Of a DNA stretch of 64,000 nucleotides, positions 1-8,855 are shown piece by piece. A model generated the notes under the pieces. It searched no databases, was not told the DNA's origin, and was given only the letters and a program-made list of their open reading frames with translations. This DNA comes from Symbiopectobacterium purcellii (GTDB lineage Bacteria > Pseudomonadota > Gammaproteobacteria > Enterobacterales > Enterobacteriaceae), in NCBI RefSeq assembly GCF_019797845.1, contig NZ_CP081864.1, positions 1,054,001 through 1,118,000 of the forward strand, given 5' to 3'. A program made the translations under genes and the position numbers. How positions within the stretch are numbered: the first letter of the stretch is position 1; each line of letters starts with the position of its first letter.

Positions 1-749
1 GTGGCGCGCGTGGGGGATACCGCTTTTTGCGCCCAGTTCATGGTCAGTTGAATCACAATGCTGGCGGCACCAAGGCCGATGCCGCCCAGCAGCCAAGCCC
101 AAGAGAAGGCGGGCAGCGCTTCACCGGTCACCGGCATCAGCAGCAGTGATAGCAGTCCCGCCGTCAGCAACTGTACGGTGGTCACGCGGCGCACATCGAC
201 TTTCCCGGCGAAATGGCCGATAAGAATGATTTCGGCCGCAATCGCCAGCGCACTGAGCAGCGTGGCCCATTCGCCCCGACTCATGCTGAGATGACCCGCG
301 TCGGGTCCTGCCAACAGCATCAGGCCGACAAACGCGAAAATAATCCCCACCACGCTCATGACGCCGGGGCGTCGCCGTAGCACCAGCCATTGCAGCAGTG
401 GTACCAGAGGGACATACAGCGCGGTAATAAACGCCGATTGACTGCTGGAGATCGTTTGCAAGCCATAGGTTTGTAAACCATAGCCCAGCAGGATACTCGC
501 CCCGATGGCAAAACCCGCATAGCATTCTTGACGCGTCAGCCCCGCTAATGCGCGCCGAAAGACCAGAAGGCTGATGACTCCGGCCGTGGTAAAGCGCAGC
601 CCAACAAAAAATAGCGGACCACTGTGCTGCATGGCCAGATGAACCACTAAAAAGGTGGTGCCCCACACCAGTGTGATCAGGATCAGCGCCCACTCCTGGG
701 GTTTGATGCCCAGTATGGGGTGGGGGATGGCAGAGACGTCACGTTGCAT
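1..749 (-). CDS. DMT/EamA-family transporter, 3' end outside the window
   Basis: Read on the minus strand from an ATG at 749, this frame stays open to the window edge (about 249 residues seen). It is very hydrophobic, with repeated membrane segments such as ALILITLVWGTTFLVVHLAM and SVVGIIFAFVGLMLLAGP. The N-terminal TLVWGTTF pattern and the later SSSQSAFITALYVPLVPLLQW segment are typical of EamA (drug/metabolite exporter) proteins, which have ten membrane helices in two repeats. The substrate cannot be told. The C-terminus lies beyond base 1. The start is the first Met before helix 1; the ribosome site is weak. Confidence 0.85.
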   Translation of the reverse strand, partial: MQRDVSAIPHPILGIKPQEWALILITLVWGTTFLVVHLAMQHSGPLFFVGLRFTTAGVISLLVFRRALAGLTRQECYAGFAIGASILLGYGLQTYGLQTISSSQSAFITALYVPLVPLLQWLVLRRRPGVMSVVGIIFAFVGLMLLAGPDAGHLSMSRGEWATLLSALAIAAEIILIGHFAGKVDVRRVTTVQLLTAGLLSLLLMPVTGEALPAFSWAWLLGGIGLGAASIVIQLTMNWAQKAVSPTRA

Positions 750-822
750 TACAGGTTCAGACAAAAGAGATCAGCGTTCCATCATAGGGGGAATGTCGTC
801 GATAAGCCACCCCCCTCGCCGT

Positions 823-1308
823 CTAGCGTAGTGTACAGGCGACCTCCTCCAATTGGCTGATGGCTGTGTTCCATCCTTCAAAAAAACCTGATTTTTCATG
901 CTGTTCACGCGTTGTTTCGTCCTGATGGATAACCTGAACGGTACAGCAACTGCCCAGCGCGTAGTCCGACAACGAAATGAGCGTGGTAAAGGCCAATGGC
1001 GGGATGGCAGGCCGCCAGCCTGCGGTTAGCATCGACGTGAACACGATACGGGCGTGGGGAATCACCTCCAAAAAACACCCGATATGCTCACTGCGATCGT
1101 CGTCCGGCCCCTGAACTCGGGTATGGAATGCCCCGCCGGGTTGCAGGTCGAGGGCGATAACGTCAGTCGTTCCCGGTTTGGGGTTCCACCAGACTTTGAG
1201 CCATTCAGGGTCTGACCAGGCACGCCATATTGCATGTCGTGGGGCATCCAGCACTCGGGTAATGACGAGATTGCGGGTATCCGCAGGTTGGGGGATTGAC
1301 AATGTCAT
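823..1308 (-). CDS. SRPBCC (AHSA1-like) domain protein
   Basis: The 161-residue protein has the START/SRPBCC pattern of the activator-of-Hsp90-ATPase-1-like family: an early TRVLDAPRHAIWRAWSDPEWLKVWW segment, the central PGGAFHTRVQGPD turn and the C-terminal FEGWNTAISQLEEV helix. Such proteins are small soluble ligand-binding folds with no single known reaction. The frame opens upstream of 1308, but the ATG at 1308 has an AGGAGC ribosome site seven bases before it and starts right at the domain, so I chose it. It stands alone between the DMT gene and the entericidin gene. Confidence 0.8.
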   Translation of the reverse strand: MTLSIPQPADTRNLVITRVLDAPRHAIWRAWSDPEWLKVWWNPKPGTTDVIALDLQPGGAFHTRVQGPDDDRSEHIGCFLEVIPHARIVFTSMLTAGWRPAIPPLAFTTLISLSDYALGSCCTVQVIHQDETTREQHEKSGFFEGWNTAISQLEEVACTLR

Positions 1309-1475
1309 GGCGTGGCTCCTGATAAGCGTGAGTGCCAGTGTGCCGCCTATTCTCGGTAACACCGGAACAAAAAACGCTTATCGCGGCAGGATTGACTACG
1401 CTTACTGAAGGCGATGGCGATCGCCTTGATAGTATTACTTTCCCTTTTACCTCTCCCTTGAGAAGGAAAATAACC

Positions 1476-1607
1476 ATGTTCAAGAAAAGCGTGCTTATTC
1501 TTGCCTCATTGCTGATGCTCTCCGCGTTGACCGCGTGCAATACCACCCGTGGTATTGGTCAGGATGTCGAAGCGGGTGGGAAAGCCATTCAACGCAGTGC
1601 GCAGTAG
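1476..1607 (+). CDS. ecnB: entericidin EcnA/EcnB-family lipoprotein
   Basis: This is a 43-residue protein: a basic start (MFKK), a short hydrophobic signal, a lipobox LTAC with the modified Cys at position 21, then the hallmark TRGIGQDVEAGGKAIQ of entericidins. Entericidin B is a small membrane lipoprotein, described in E. coli as a toxic partner of antidote EcnA. There is an AAGGAAAA ribosome site before the ATG at 1476. Location between an SMR/DMT-like gene and the frd operon recalls the E. coli frd-ampC-blc-sugE-ecnB order. No second entericidin gene is visible, so this is a solitary copy; assignment to EcnB rather than EcnA is by similarity. Confidence 0.85.
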   Translation: MFKKSVLILASLLMLSALTACNTTRGIGQDVEAGGKAIQRSAQ

Positions 1608-1772
1608 TAAACGGTCCGAACATTGCACTACAGGGTGATGAAAGGACGCTGAGCGGCGCCATCCTATAGACACCTGCGCGCCGCAGTGATATATCCGTGA
1701 TCTTTCTGCACGCCACTCTGGTGGGCGGCAGAAAGCGGGTATTTTGCGTAGCGGAATGGATGGAGAAGTACG

Positions 1773-2126
1773 ATGTCGCCGTTGTTTATTACTGTAGGCA
1801 TGCTGACCCTGAGCAATGTGTTTATGACGTTCGCCTGGTATGGCCATTTGCGTTATTTCAGTGGACGTACCTGGCTGATTGCCGCGCTGGTCAGTTGGGG
1901 AATCGCGTTGTTTGAATACCTGTTGCAGGTGCCGGCCAACCGCATCGGCTATCAGGTAGCCTCTGCGGGGCAACTGAAGATTTTGCAGGAGGTGATCAGC
2001 CTGACGGTGTTTATTCCGTTTTCAATGATCATTCTGAAAGAGCCGTTCCGTACCGATTTCATCTGGGCCGGTCTCTGCTTGTTGGGCGCGGTGTTTTTCA
2101 TGTTCAAAGATAAAATTTTGGGATAA
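1773..2126 (+). CDS. DMT-superfamily DUF486 membrane protein
   Basis: The 117-residue protein has four predicted membrane helices (roughly residues 4-22, 32-50, 68-86 and 94-113) and the sequence style of DUF486 proteins: an early SNVFMTFAWYGHLRY, a central YLLQVPANRIGYQ and a final WAGLCLLGAVFFMFK. The family belongs to the drug/metabolite transporter superfamily, and its function is unknown. A GGAGAAG ribosome site precedes the ATG. It occupies the position of sugE next to ecnB in E. coli but is a different family. Confidence 0.85.
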   Translation: MSPLFITVGMLTLSNVFMTFAWYGHLRYFSGRTWLIAALVSWGIALFEYLLQVPANRIGYQVASAGQLKILQEVISLTVFIPFSMIILKEPFRTDFIWAGLCLLGAVFFMFKDKILG

Positions 2127-2184
2127 TTGTTGCTGTATTTCCCCTATCGCTATGGCTGGCTGGTGTAACCAGCCATGCCTGACC

Positions 2185-2631
2185 TTAGGCTAATTTCCTC
2201 ACTACCGCCGTTGCTGGCATTAACACAGAACCGTCCTCGGCATGCGGCACCATGTAGGGAATCGGGTTGCCCGTGCGTGTATCAATCAGATCTGAGTGCC
2301 GCTCACCGGGCTTGAACCGATGCTGTTCTCCCCACTGTCGTAGCGCCACTATCACCGGAAACAGCGTTTCTCCCTCAGACGTCAGCACGTACTCCTGATA
2401 AGCCGTACCGTCTGAGGCGTCCTGCATCTCGAGAATGCTTGCATTAACCAGCTTGCGCAGACGATCGGACAGGATGTTGCGCGCCACGCCCAGGCTGCGT
2501 TGAAAATCACCGAAACGGCGCACGCCATCAAAGGCATCGCGCACAATGAGCAGCGACCAGCGATCGCCAACCACATCGACGCAGCGTGCAACGGGACAAG
2601 GTTCGTTGTTTATGGTTTCACGGTTTGGCAT
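2185..2631 (-). CDS. HxlR-family winged-helix regulator
   Basis: The 148-residue protein starts with the HxlR signature: CPVARCVDVVGDRWSLLIVRDAF (Cys12 and Cys17 in the usual place), then FGDFQRSLGVARNILSDRLRKLV as the recognition helix and YVLTSEGETLFPVIVALRQWGE as the wing and dimer helix. HxlR proteins are small winged-helix repressors or activators, often redox- or aldehyde-responsive. It is transcribed divergently from an MFS exporter, and a perfect inverted repeat lies in the shared promoter region, so control of that exporter and of itself is likely (inference). Confidence 0.9.
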   Translation of the reverse strand: MPNRETINNEPCPVARCVDVVGDRWSLLIVRDAFDGVRRFGDFQRSLGVARNILSDRLRKLVNASILEMQDASDGTAYQEYVLTSEGETLFPVIVALRQWGEQHRFKPGERHSDLIDTRTGNPIPYMVPHAEDGSVLMPATAVVRKLA

Positions 2632-2662
2632 GGCATTTCCTGGCAGTTTGGTGTGGAACAGT

Positions 2663-2726
2663 AATCAAGTTGCATTTTAAAACTGGATGACCTAGCATTC
2701 AATCGGTTTCATTTTGCAACTTGATT
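2663..2726. promoter_or_regulatory. Inverted-repeat operator between hxlR-type gene and MFS gene
   Basis: AATCAAGTTGCA at 2663-2674 is repeated as its exact reverse complement at 2715-2726. Each arm continues with a T/A-rich tail (ATTTT/AAAAT). The arms are 52 bp apart start to start, five helical turns, between the two divergent start codons. This fits two bound HxlR dimers on one face of the DNA. The right arm covers the TTG at 2721, which argues that the MFS gene starts downstream of it. Confidence 0.65.
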
Positions 2727-2738
2727 GTGTGGCATTAC

Positions 2739-3968
2739 ATGATGAAGCGTTCTCTCACATCACCATTGAGTCAAAACAGTTTGCGGGCCCAGCCTGCTGA
2801 CATGCCCCGTAGCCTGATAGTGCTGTTCGCTATTGCCAGTGGCTTAAGCGTGGCAAATGTCTACTACGCCCAGCCTCTTCTGGATGCGCTGTCGGCGGAT
2901 TTTGGTATCAGCCAGGCCACGGTCGGCGGTGTGGTCACTGCGACCCAGATAGGCTGTGCCCTGGCACTGTTACTGTTGGTGCCATTAGGCGATCGCGTTG
3001 AGCGTCGTCGCTTGATGATCATGCAACTTATGGCGCTGGTGACAGCCTTGCTGATCGTTAGCATGGCATCGTCCACTCCGGTGCTGCTGATGGGGATGCT
3101 GGCGATTGGACTGCTGGGAACCGCGATGACACAGGGGCTGATTGCTTATGCGGCCAGCGCCGCCGCCTCCCATGAACGGGGGCGCGTTGTTGGCGCCACA
3201 CAGGGTGGCGTGTTTATTGGTCTGTTGCTGGCGCGGGTGTTTGCGGGAGGAGTAAGCGATCTTGCTGGTTGGCGAGGTGTTTACTGCGGAGCGGCGGCGT
3301 TGATGGTAGCGACAGCGTTACCGCTATGGTTACGGTTACCGGCTTTGCCTCCCTCACCGCAGCGCATCCGCTATCCGCAACTGATTGCGTCGATGTTGAC
3401 GCTACTGCAGCAGGATAAGCTGCTGCAAGTCCGTGGCATGTTGGCATTGCTGATGTTTGCCGCCTTCAACATCTTCTGGAGTGCGCTAGTGCTGCCCCTG
3501 AGCGCGCCGCCGTATGGGTTCTCGCATACGGTGATTGGTGCATTTGGGTTGGTGGGCGTGGCCGGCGCGCTGGCCGCCTCACATGCCGGTCAGTGGGCGG
3601 ACCGGGGCTATGCCCAGCGCACCAGCGCGTTTGCGCTGCTGACATTACTGCTGGCATGGTGGCCGCTGTCGCTGATGGACACATCACTGTGGGCGTTGGT
3701 GGTGGGAATTGTTCTGCTCGATCTGGGCGGGCAGGCGCTACACGTGACCAATCAAAGCCTGATATTTCATGCCCGGCCTGAGGCACATAGCCGTTTGGTT
3801 GCGCTTTATATGCTGTTTTATGCGCTGGGCAGTGGGATGGGGGCGTTTAGTACCACCCTGACGTATGCGCATGCGGGGTGGCAGAGTGTGTGTTTGCTGG
3901 GCGCGGCTGTCAGCCTGCTGGCGCTGTTGTTATGGTGGGTGACGCGCCGGGTTGCTACGCCAAAATAA
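2739..3968 (+). CDS. MFS transporter (YnfM/sugar-efflux-like)
   Basis: This is a twelve-helix major facilitator of about 409 residues. It shows the SGLSVANVYYAQPLLDALSADFGIS opening typical of the DHA1-type MFS group next to HxlR/LysR regulators, the motif A region LVPLGDRVERRRLMI between helices 2 and 3, and QWADRGYAQRTSAF in the second half. It probably exports small molecules; the substrate is not evident. The frame opens with TTG at 2721, which lies inside the regulator's operator, so ATG 2739 (or the next ATG, 2742) is preferred. It is divergent from the HxlR gene. Confidence 0.88.
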   Translation: MMKRSLTSPLSQNSLRAQPADMPRSLIVLFAIASGLSVANVYYAQPLLDALSADFGISQATVGGVVTATQIGCALALLLLVPLGDRVERRRLMIMQLMALVTALLIVSMASSTPVLLMGMLAIGLLGTAMTQGLIAYAASAAASHERGRVVGATQGGVFIGLLLARVFAGGVSDLAGWRGVYCGAAALMVATALPLWLRLPALPPSPQRIRYPQLIASMLTLLQQDKLLQVRGMLALLMFAAFNIFWSALVLPLSAPPYGFSHTVIGAFGLVGVAGALAASHAGQWADRGYAQRTSAFALLTLLLAWWPLSLMDTSLWALVVGIVLLDLGGQALHVTNQSLIFHARPEAHSRLVALYMLFYALGSGMGAFSTTLTYAHAGWQSVCLLGAAVSLLALLLWWVTRRVATPK

Positions 3969-3994
3969 AAAAACGGCCCGCGAATGCGGGCCGT
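3963..3994 (-). terminator. Rho-independent terminator of the frdABCD operon
   Basis: A perfect 9-bp stem (ACGGCCCGC at 3973-3981 with GCGGGCCGT at 3986-3994) closes a GAAT loop. On the minus strand it is followed by a run of seven T, so it ends frd transcription 24 bases after frdD. Confidence 0.9.
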
Positions 3995-4017
3995 AGCAGA
4001 TGACAGTGGATGGTGTG

Positions 4018-4374
4018 TTACAGAGTGACGACACCGATCACGGTGACGACACTCAGGATAGCCGCCAGACCGTAGAACACCCATTTCCCTGCCGGAACGT
4101 GGATTTTCAGGTCATGCATCAGGTGATGCAGACGGTGCAAACCACACCAGATAGGCAGGATGATCATCAGCAGCAAAAACAGCCGCCCGATAAGGCTATG
4201 GGAGAAAGCGGCGATGCGCTCATAGCTCAGCGCGTCGGGGAACATCCCCAGTGGCAGCAGCACCCCGACCAGCAGGATAATCACGGGTGAGAAAATGGCG
4301 GTCCACATCCCACCGGCACCGAACAGTCCCCAGAAGGGAGGCTCATCGGAACGTTTTGGTGTTGGATTAATCAC
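4018..4374 (-). CDS. frdD: fumarate reductase membrane anchor subunit FrdD
   Basis: FrdD and FrdC anchor the FrdAB catalytic dimer in the inner membrane and bind menaquinol, allowing fumarate respiration without oxygen. The 118-residue product keeps the family's opening [23 protein letters not shown] and three membrane helices with the conserved histidines in [15 protein letters not shown]. The start is GTG at 4374, with GGAGGGG six bases before it; this reproduces the length of E. coli FrdD, whereas a TTG five codons upstream overlaps the ribosome site. It is the last gene of frdABCD, 15 bases after frdC. Confidence 0.96.
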   Translation of the reverse strand: MINPTPKRSDEPPFWGLFGAGGMWTAIFSPVIILLVGVLLPLGMFPDALSYERIAAFSHSLIGRLFLLLMIILPIWCGLHRLHHLMHDLKIHVPAGKWVFYGLAAILSVVTVIGVVTL

Positions 4375-4389
4375 GTTGTTCCCCTCCAA

Positions 4390-4785
4390 TCAGAATAGTA
4401 ACGCGATGGCGAGAATAGCCAGCGTGACGATGACGGTTACAGCCCACAGCCCTTTGATAACCGGCTCTGGCCCCATTTTTTCATCTTTAACGATGATGAT
4501 GCTGGCTTTAGGGGCCAGTTCAAACCAGGATTTGGTGTGAATAGCCGCCGCTATCAGTGCGATGATGTTGAAAAGCAGCACCAGCGGGTTTTGCAGGAAG
4601 CCAACAAATCCGGCCCAGCCTTCTGCGCCGTGTTTCAATGAAAACACGCCATAGATCAACACAATGCTGAACCATACCGCGGGAGCGGCGGTCATTTCGC
4701 GCAGCATGTAAAAGCGATAGAACCCGAGCCGTTGCCACCAGCTTGCAGGCATGCTGCGAACGTATGCTTTACGCTTGGTTGTCAT
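4390..4785 (-). CDS. frdC: fumarate reductase membrane anchor subunit FrdC
   Basis: This is a 131-residue membrane anchor, the partner of FrdD. It opens with [10 protein letters not shown] and then has [19 protein letters not shown], the segment holding the quinone-site Glu in E. coli FrdC (here the residue after REM is Thr). Three helices follow, with [12 protein letters not shown] and [22 protein letters not shown] strongly conserved. The ATG at 4785 has GGAGGCAAC before it and matches the E. coli start; an ATG 15 bases upstream lies within the frdB end region. Third gene of the operon. Confidence 0.96.
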   Translation of the reverse strand: MTTKRKAYVRSMPASWWQRLGFYRFYMLREMTAAPAVWFSIVLIYGVFSLKHGAEGWAGFVGFLQNPLVLLFNIIALIAAAIHTKSWFELAPKASIIIVKDEKMGPEPVIKGLWAVTVIVTLAILAIALLF

Positions 4786-4796
4786 TGTTGCCTCCC

Positions 4797-5534
4797 TCAT
4801 TGCGGTTTCAGCATAGCGATCATGAAGTCCTTGGCGCTTTCGACCTTACCTTGCTGGATGGCAGCGGCAGGATCGACATGCTTCGGACACACTTCTGAGC
4901 AGTAACCGACAAAGGTACAACTCCAGACACCGTTTTTACCGTTCAATTGCGGCATGCGCTCTTTCTTGCCGTGGTCGCGGTTATCCAGGTTGTAACGGTG
5001 TGCCAGCGTGATGGCTGCCGGGCCGATAAACTCAGGATTAAGCCCAAACTGCGGACACGCGGCGTAGCAGAGGCCACAGTTGATGCAGCCGGAGAACTGA
5101 TGGTATTTCGCCATCTGCGCTGGGGTCTGCTTGTTGGCGCCGTCCGCCGGCGTTTTGTTGTTGCCGATGATGTAAGGCTTAATGGCTTCCAGACTCTCGA
5201 TAAAGTGGGTCATATCGACCACCAGATCGCGCTCAATCGGGAAGTTGCCCAGCGCTTCCACCTTCATGCCGCTGGTGGCGTACTCGCGAAAAAAGGTTTT
5301 GCACGCCAACTTTGGCACGTTATTCACCATCATGCCGCAGGAGCCACAGATAGCCATACGGCAGGACCAACGGTAAGAGAGGTCCGGCGCCAGGTTATCT
5401 TTGATGTAACCCAGCGCATCCAGCAGGGAGGTTTCCCGGCTGTAAGGCACGTCGAACGTTTCGACGTGCGGTGCCTTGTCGGTTTCTGGGTTATAGCGCA
5501 TGACTTCCATTTTCAGGGTAGCTAACTCAGCCAT
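4797..5534 (-). CDS. frdB: fumarate reductase iron-sulfur subunit FrdB
   Basis: The 245-residue subunit carries electrons from menaquinol to FrdA through three clusters. The [2Fe-2S] ligands are Cys58, Cys63, Cys66 and Cys78 ([15 protein letters not shown]...LACKTF). The 4Fe/3Fe ligands are in [12 protein letters not shown] and [17 protein letters not shown]. Length and sequence closely follow E. coli FrdB. The chosen ATG at 5534 overlaps the last codons of frdA by eight bases, which suggests translational coupling. The frame is open 15 codons further upstream, but that part is highly basic and is the antiparallel end of frdA. Confidence 0.97.
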   Translation of the reverse strand: MAELATLKMEVMRYNPETDKAPHVETFDVPYSRETSLLDALGYIKDNLAPDLSYRWSCRMAICGSCGMMVNNVPKLACKTFFREYATSGMKVEALGNFPIERDLVVDMTHFIESLEAIKPYIIGNNKTPADGANKQTPAQMAKYHQFSGCINCGLCYAACPQFGLNPEFIGPAAITLAHRYNLDNRDHGKKERMPQLNGKNGVWSCTFVGYCSEVCPKHVDPAAAIQQGKVESAKDFMIAMLKPQ

Positions 5535-7323
5535 TCGCTTGCTCCTTCTTGCTCTTTTCCTGGGCTTCCGCTTCGGCACCGTACACGCGTTTTGCCGGTG
5601 GCAGCGTGGTGATCTTCACGTCGCCATAAGCCAGACGCGGTGCGCCGTTCGGGTTGTAATACGCCAGCGTATGCTTCAGGAAATTAACGTCATCGCGCTC
5701 AGTGCAACCTTCGTCCAGACGCTGGTGTGCGCCGCGTGATTCTTTACGGTTGATAGCAGAGTGCGCCATACATTCAGCGACATCCAGGCTGTGGCCCAGT
5801 TCGATGTTGTAGAGCAGGTCGGTGTTGAACACGCTGGAATGGTCGTGAATTTTCACGCGCTTGAAGCGCTCTTTCAGCTCAGCGAGTTTATCCACGGTTT
5901 TCTGCATCAGGTCGGTGGTGCGATAAATACCGCAACCTTCTTCCATCGACATGCCCATTTCGTCGCGGATTTTCGCCCAGCTTTCGGTGCCTTCCTGGTT
6001 CATCAGGTCATGCAGACGCTGCTCGATATCGCGCGTTTGCGCATCCAGCGCGCTACCGTTGGCGGGTGCCGTTTCTTGCGCACGGCGCACCGCGTTTTCC
6101 CCGGCCATACGACCAAACACCACCAGTTCTGCCAGTGAGTTAGAGCCAAGGCGGTTAGCACCGTGCAGGCCCACCGAAGAACATTCGCCTGCCGCAAACA
6201 GCCCTTTTATTGTGGTTTCGCAATCCTGATTGGTTTCGATGCCGCCCATGGTGTAGTGCGCCGTTGGACGAATCGGAATTGGCTCTTTCACCGGATCGAC
6301 GCCGACGTAGGCTTTTGCCAGTTCGCAGATAAACGGCAGACGCTCTTTCAGCTTTTTCTCGCCCAGATGGCGCAGGTCGAGGTAAACCACGTCGCCCAAC
6401 GGGGTGGACACCGTGCGGCCTGCACGCCACTCGTGCCAGAAGGCTTGTGATACCTTGTCGCGCGGACCCAGTTCCATGTATTTGTTTTTCGGCTCGCCGA
6501 GCGGCGTTTCGGGCCCCATGCCGTAATCTTGCAGATAGCGGTAGCCGTCTTTGTTGACCATGATACCGCCTTCACCGCGGCAGCCTTCGGTCATCAGAAT
6601 GCCGGAGCCCGGCAGGCCGGTCGGGTGATATTGCACGAATTCCATATCGCGCAGCGCCACGCCGTGGCGGAACGCCATGCCCATGCCGTCACCGGTGACG
6701 ATGCCGCCGTTGGTGTTGTAACGGTAAACGCGACCCGCGCCGCCGGTTGCCAGCACCACCGCGTTAGCGCGGATTTGCACCAGTGAACCTTCCATCATGT
6801 TGATGGCGACAAGACCACGCGCCTGACCGTCATCGACCAGAATATCCAACACAAAGTGCTCATCAAAGCGTTGGATTTGCGGGTATTTCAGTGAGGTCTG
6901 GAACAGTGTGTGCAGCATGTGGAAGCCGGTTTTGTCCGCGGCAAACCAAGTGCGCTCAATTTTCATACCGCCAAAACGACGGACGTTGACGGAACCGTCG
7001 GGTTTACGGCTCCAAGGGCAACCCCATTGTTCTAGCTGGATCATCTCCTGTGGACATTGATGAACAAAATGTTCAACGACATCTTGCTCGCAGAGCCAGT
7101 CGCCACCGGCAACGGTGTCGTGGAAGTGAAAATCAAAACTATCGTGATCCTGAGTGACTGCGGCTGAACCACCCTCGGCGGCCACGGTGTGGCTACGCAT
7201 TGGGTAGACTTTTGATATCAGCGCAATTTTCAGTTGGGGATTAGCTTCAGCGGCAGCGATTGCCGCACGTAAACCAGCGCCCCCGGCCCCGATAATGGCC
7301 AAATCGGCATTAAAGGTTTGCAC
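5527..7323 (-). CDS. frdA: fumarate reductase flavoprotein subunit FrdA
   Basis: The 598-residue catalytic subunit reduces fumarate to succinate as terminal electron acceptor. It shows the FAD-binding [11 protein letters not shown] fold at residues 11-22, the covalent-flavin His45 in [10 protein letters not shown], the active-site region [23 protein letters not shown], and [14 protein letters not shown]. It is nearly collinear with E. coli FrdA. It is first in frdABCD and divergent from epmA across 485 bases. The operon is expected to be induced under anaerobic conditions. Confidence 0.97.
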   Translation of the reverse strand: MQTFNADLAIIGAGGAGLRAAIAAAEANPQLKIALISKVYPMRSHTVAAEGGSAAVTQDHDSFDFHFHDTVAGGDWLCEQDVVEHFVHQCPQEMIQLEQWGCPWSRKPDGSVNVRRFGGMKIERTWFAADKTGFHMLHTLFQTSLKYPQIQRFDEHFVLDILVDDGQARGLVAINMMEGSLVQIRANAVVLATGGAGRVYRYNTNGGIVTGDGMGMAFRHGVALRDMEFVQYHPTGLPGSGILMTEGCRGEGGIMVNKDGYRYLQDYGMGPETPLGEPKNKYMELGPRDKVSQAFWHEWRAGRTVSTPLGDVVYLDLRHLGEKKLKERLPFICELAKAYVGVDPVKEPIPIRPTAHYTMGGIETNQDCETTIKGLFAAGECSSVGLHGANRLGSNSLAELVVFGRMAGENAVRRAQETAPANGSALDAQTRDIEQRLHDLMNQEGTESWAKIRDEMGMSMEEGCGIYRTTDLMQKTVDKLAELKERFKRVKIHDHSSVFNTDLLYNIELGHSLDVAECMAHSAINRKESRGAHQRLDEGCTERDDVNFLKHTLAYYNPNGAPRLAYGDVKITTLPPAKRVYGAEAEAQEKSKKEQANG

Positions 7324-7808
7324 TGCACTCCTCCAGTTACTAAAGTTAATTAAGTTAAATTAAAAATAATATATTCGATTCGTTAATCTCTATTTCCCAC
7401 CGAACGCTTTCTGTAATTCATCGATATTTAAAGCAATTCGCGGACACATATTAAGAATAGCTAAACCTATATTTTTTGTGTGGAAATGATTATACCGAAT
7501 TATGAGTAGGTGAAATTTGATGTGATCCAGCATTTTGTTTTTTTTATTGTGTTTTGGTTTTGGCAATAACAGCATGATGGTTAACGCTATTGCCGGATAA
7601 ATAACACTTTTATTTCTTTAATAAGGAACTGGCTCACGGTAATTGCACATAATGTTCTGAATCTCGGTATCAAAGGGCCAGTGCAGGGGACAACCCCGGG
7701 GACGAAAAGCGGCGGAAGAGACCGTGCGTGATTGTAGCGGCGTTGAATTGTTTGCAGGCGAATATGCGGGTAGACTGCATCCCCTGTTTGCGTTAGGAGT
7801 AAAGAAAC
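7324..7808. promoter_or_regulatory. frdA-epmA divergent intergenic region with an ArcA-like box
   Basis: These 485 AT-rich bases contain no convincing gene; a 61-codon frame on the minus strand (7390-7575) is A/T-driven and has no ribosome site. Bases 7344-7353 read AGTTAATTAA, an exact match to the published ArcA core [A/T]GTTAATTA[A/T], and a second GTTAAATTAA follows at 7354. This is about 20-30 bases upstream of frdA. I did not find a convincing FNR palindrome. The epmA ribosome site AGGAG is near 7795. Confidence 0.4.
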
Positions 7809-8786
7809 ATGTGCGAAGGCGCACTCTGGCAGCCCACCGCCACCATTGAAAACTTGTTGAAGCGTGCAGCCATCGTCTCTGAAATTCGGCGATTTTTCTC
7901 CGATCGCGGCGTATTGGAAGTGGAAACACCGGCCATGAGTCAGGCAACGGTGACCGATGTACACATGGTACCGTTCCAAACGCGTTTTGTCGGACCTGGC
8001 GTATCGGAAGGGATGACACTCTACCTGATGACCAGCCCTGAATACCATATGAAGCGCTTGCTCGCCGCAGGCAGCGGACCTGTCTTTCAACTGTGCCGTA
8101 GTTTCCGTAATGAAGAGTCTGGTCGATACCATAACCCTGAGTTCACCATGCTCGAGTGGTATCGCCCCCACTACGATATGTATCGTTTGATGGACGAAGT
8201 GGACGATTTATTACAGCAAGTACTGGAGTGTGAAAGCGCAGAGCGTCTCTCGTACCAGCAGGCTTTTCAGCGTCATCTGGATGTGGACCCGCTTTCTGCG
8301 GATAAGGCGCAACTGCGAGACGCGGCGGATAAGCTCGGCATGGGCGATCTTGCCAGCCGTGAAGAGGATCGCGACACGTTGCTGCAAATGTTGTTCACCT
8401 TTGGGGTGGAACCACACATCGGGCATGACAAACCGGCCTTTGTGTATCACTTCCCTGCGTCACAGGCTTCGCTTGCGGAAATCAGCTCTGAGGATCACCG
8501 GGTGGCGGAGCGCTTTGAGGCTTATTTCAAAGGTATCGAGCTGGCAAACGGTTTTCGCGAATTGACGGACAGCGATGAGCAGCGTCAGCGTTTTGAGCAG
8601 GATAACCGCAAACGAGCCGCAAACGGGCTTTCTCAGCAGCCGATTGATGAATATCTGTTGGCGGCGTTGAAACAGGGAATGCCTGCCTGTTCTGGCGTCG
8701 CGTTAGGGGTGGATCGTTTGATTATGCTGGCGTTAAAAGCAGAAACCATTGGTGAGGTGATGGCCTTCACCGTCGGGCGTTCGTAA
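7809..8786 (+). CDS. epmA: EF-P--(R)-beta-lysine ligase EpmA
   Basis: EpmA (GenX/PoxA/YjeA) is a shortened class II lysyl-tRNA synthetase paralogue that attaches (R)-beta-lysine to elongation factor P, which helps ribosomes pass polyproline stretches. The 325-residue product equals the E. coli length. Class II motifs are visible: [22 protein letters not shown] (motif 1), [28 protein letters not shown] (motif 2) and [17 protein letters not shown] (motif 3). It lacks the anticodon-binding domain, as the family does. It is divergent from frdA and convergent with mscM, as in E. coli. Confidence 0.97.
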   Translation: MCEGALWQPTATIENLLKRAAIVSEIRRFFSDRGVLEVETPAMSQATVTDVHMVPFQTRFVGPGVSEGMTLYLMTSPEYHMKRLLAAGSGPVFQLCRSFRNEESGRYHNPEFTMLEWYRPHYDMYRLMDEVDDLLQQVLECESAERLSYQQAFQRHLDVDPLSADKAQLRDAADKLGMGDLASREEDRDTLLQMLFTFGVEPHIGHDKPAFVYHFPASQASLAEISSEDHRVAERFEAYFKGIELANGFRELTDSDEQRQRFEQDNRKRAANGLSQQPIDEYLLAALKQGMPACSGVALGVDRLIMLALKAETIGEVMAFTVGRS

Positions 8787-8796
8787 TCACCAAACA

Positions 8797-8826
8797 CACC
8801 GTTCCTTCGCGTGCGGAGGAACGGTG
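8797..8826. terminator. Hairpin between convergent epmA and mscM
   Basis: Perfect 10-bp arms (CACCGTTCCT at 8797-8806, AGGAACGGTG at 8817-8826) with a 10-base loop sit just after the epmA stop and 30 bases after the mscM end. No T-run follows on either strand, so terminator activity is likely but not proven. Confidence 0.5.
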
Positions 8827-8855
8827 ATGTGGTTCCCTCTGAGGCTCTCTGCCTG

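Noticed and set aside
2721..2738. TTG start for the MFS gene
   Set aside because: It lies inside the right arm of the HxlR inverted repeat and has no ribosome site; ATG 2739 is better placed.
7390..7575. 61-codon frame between frdA and epmA
   Set aside because: No ribosome site, very AT-driven composition and no family likeness; it lies in a divergent promoter region.
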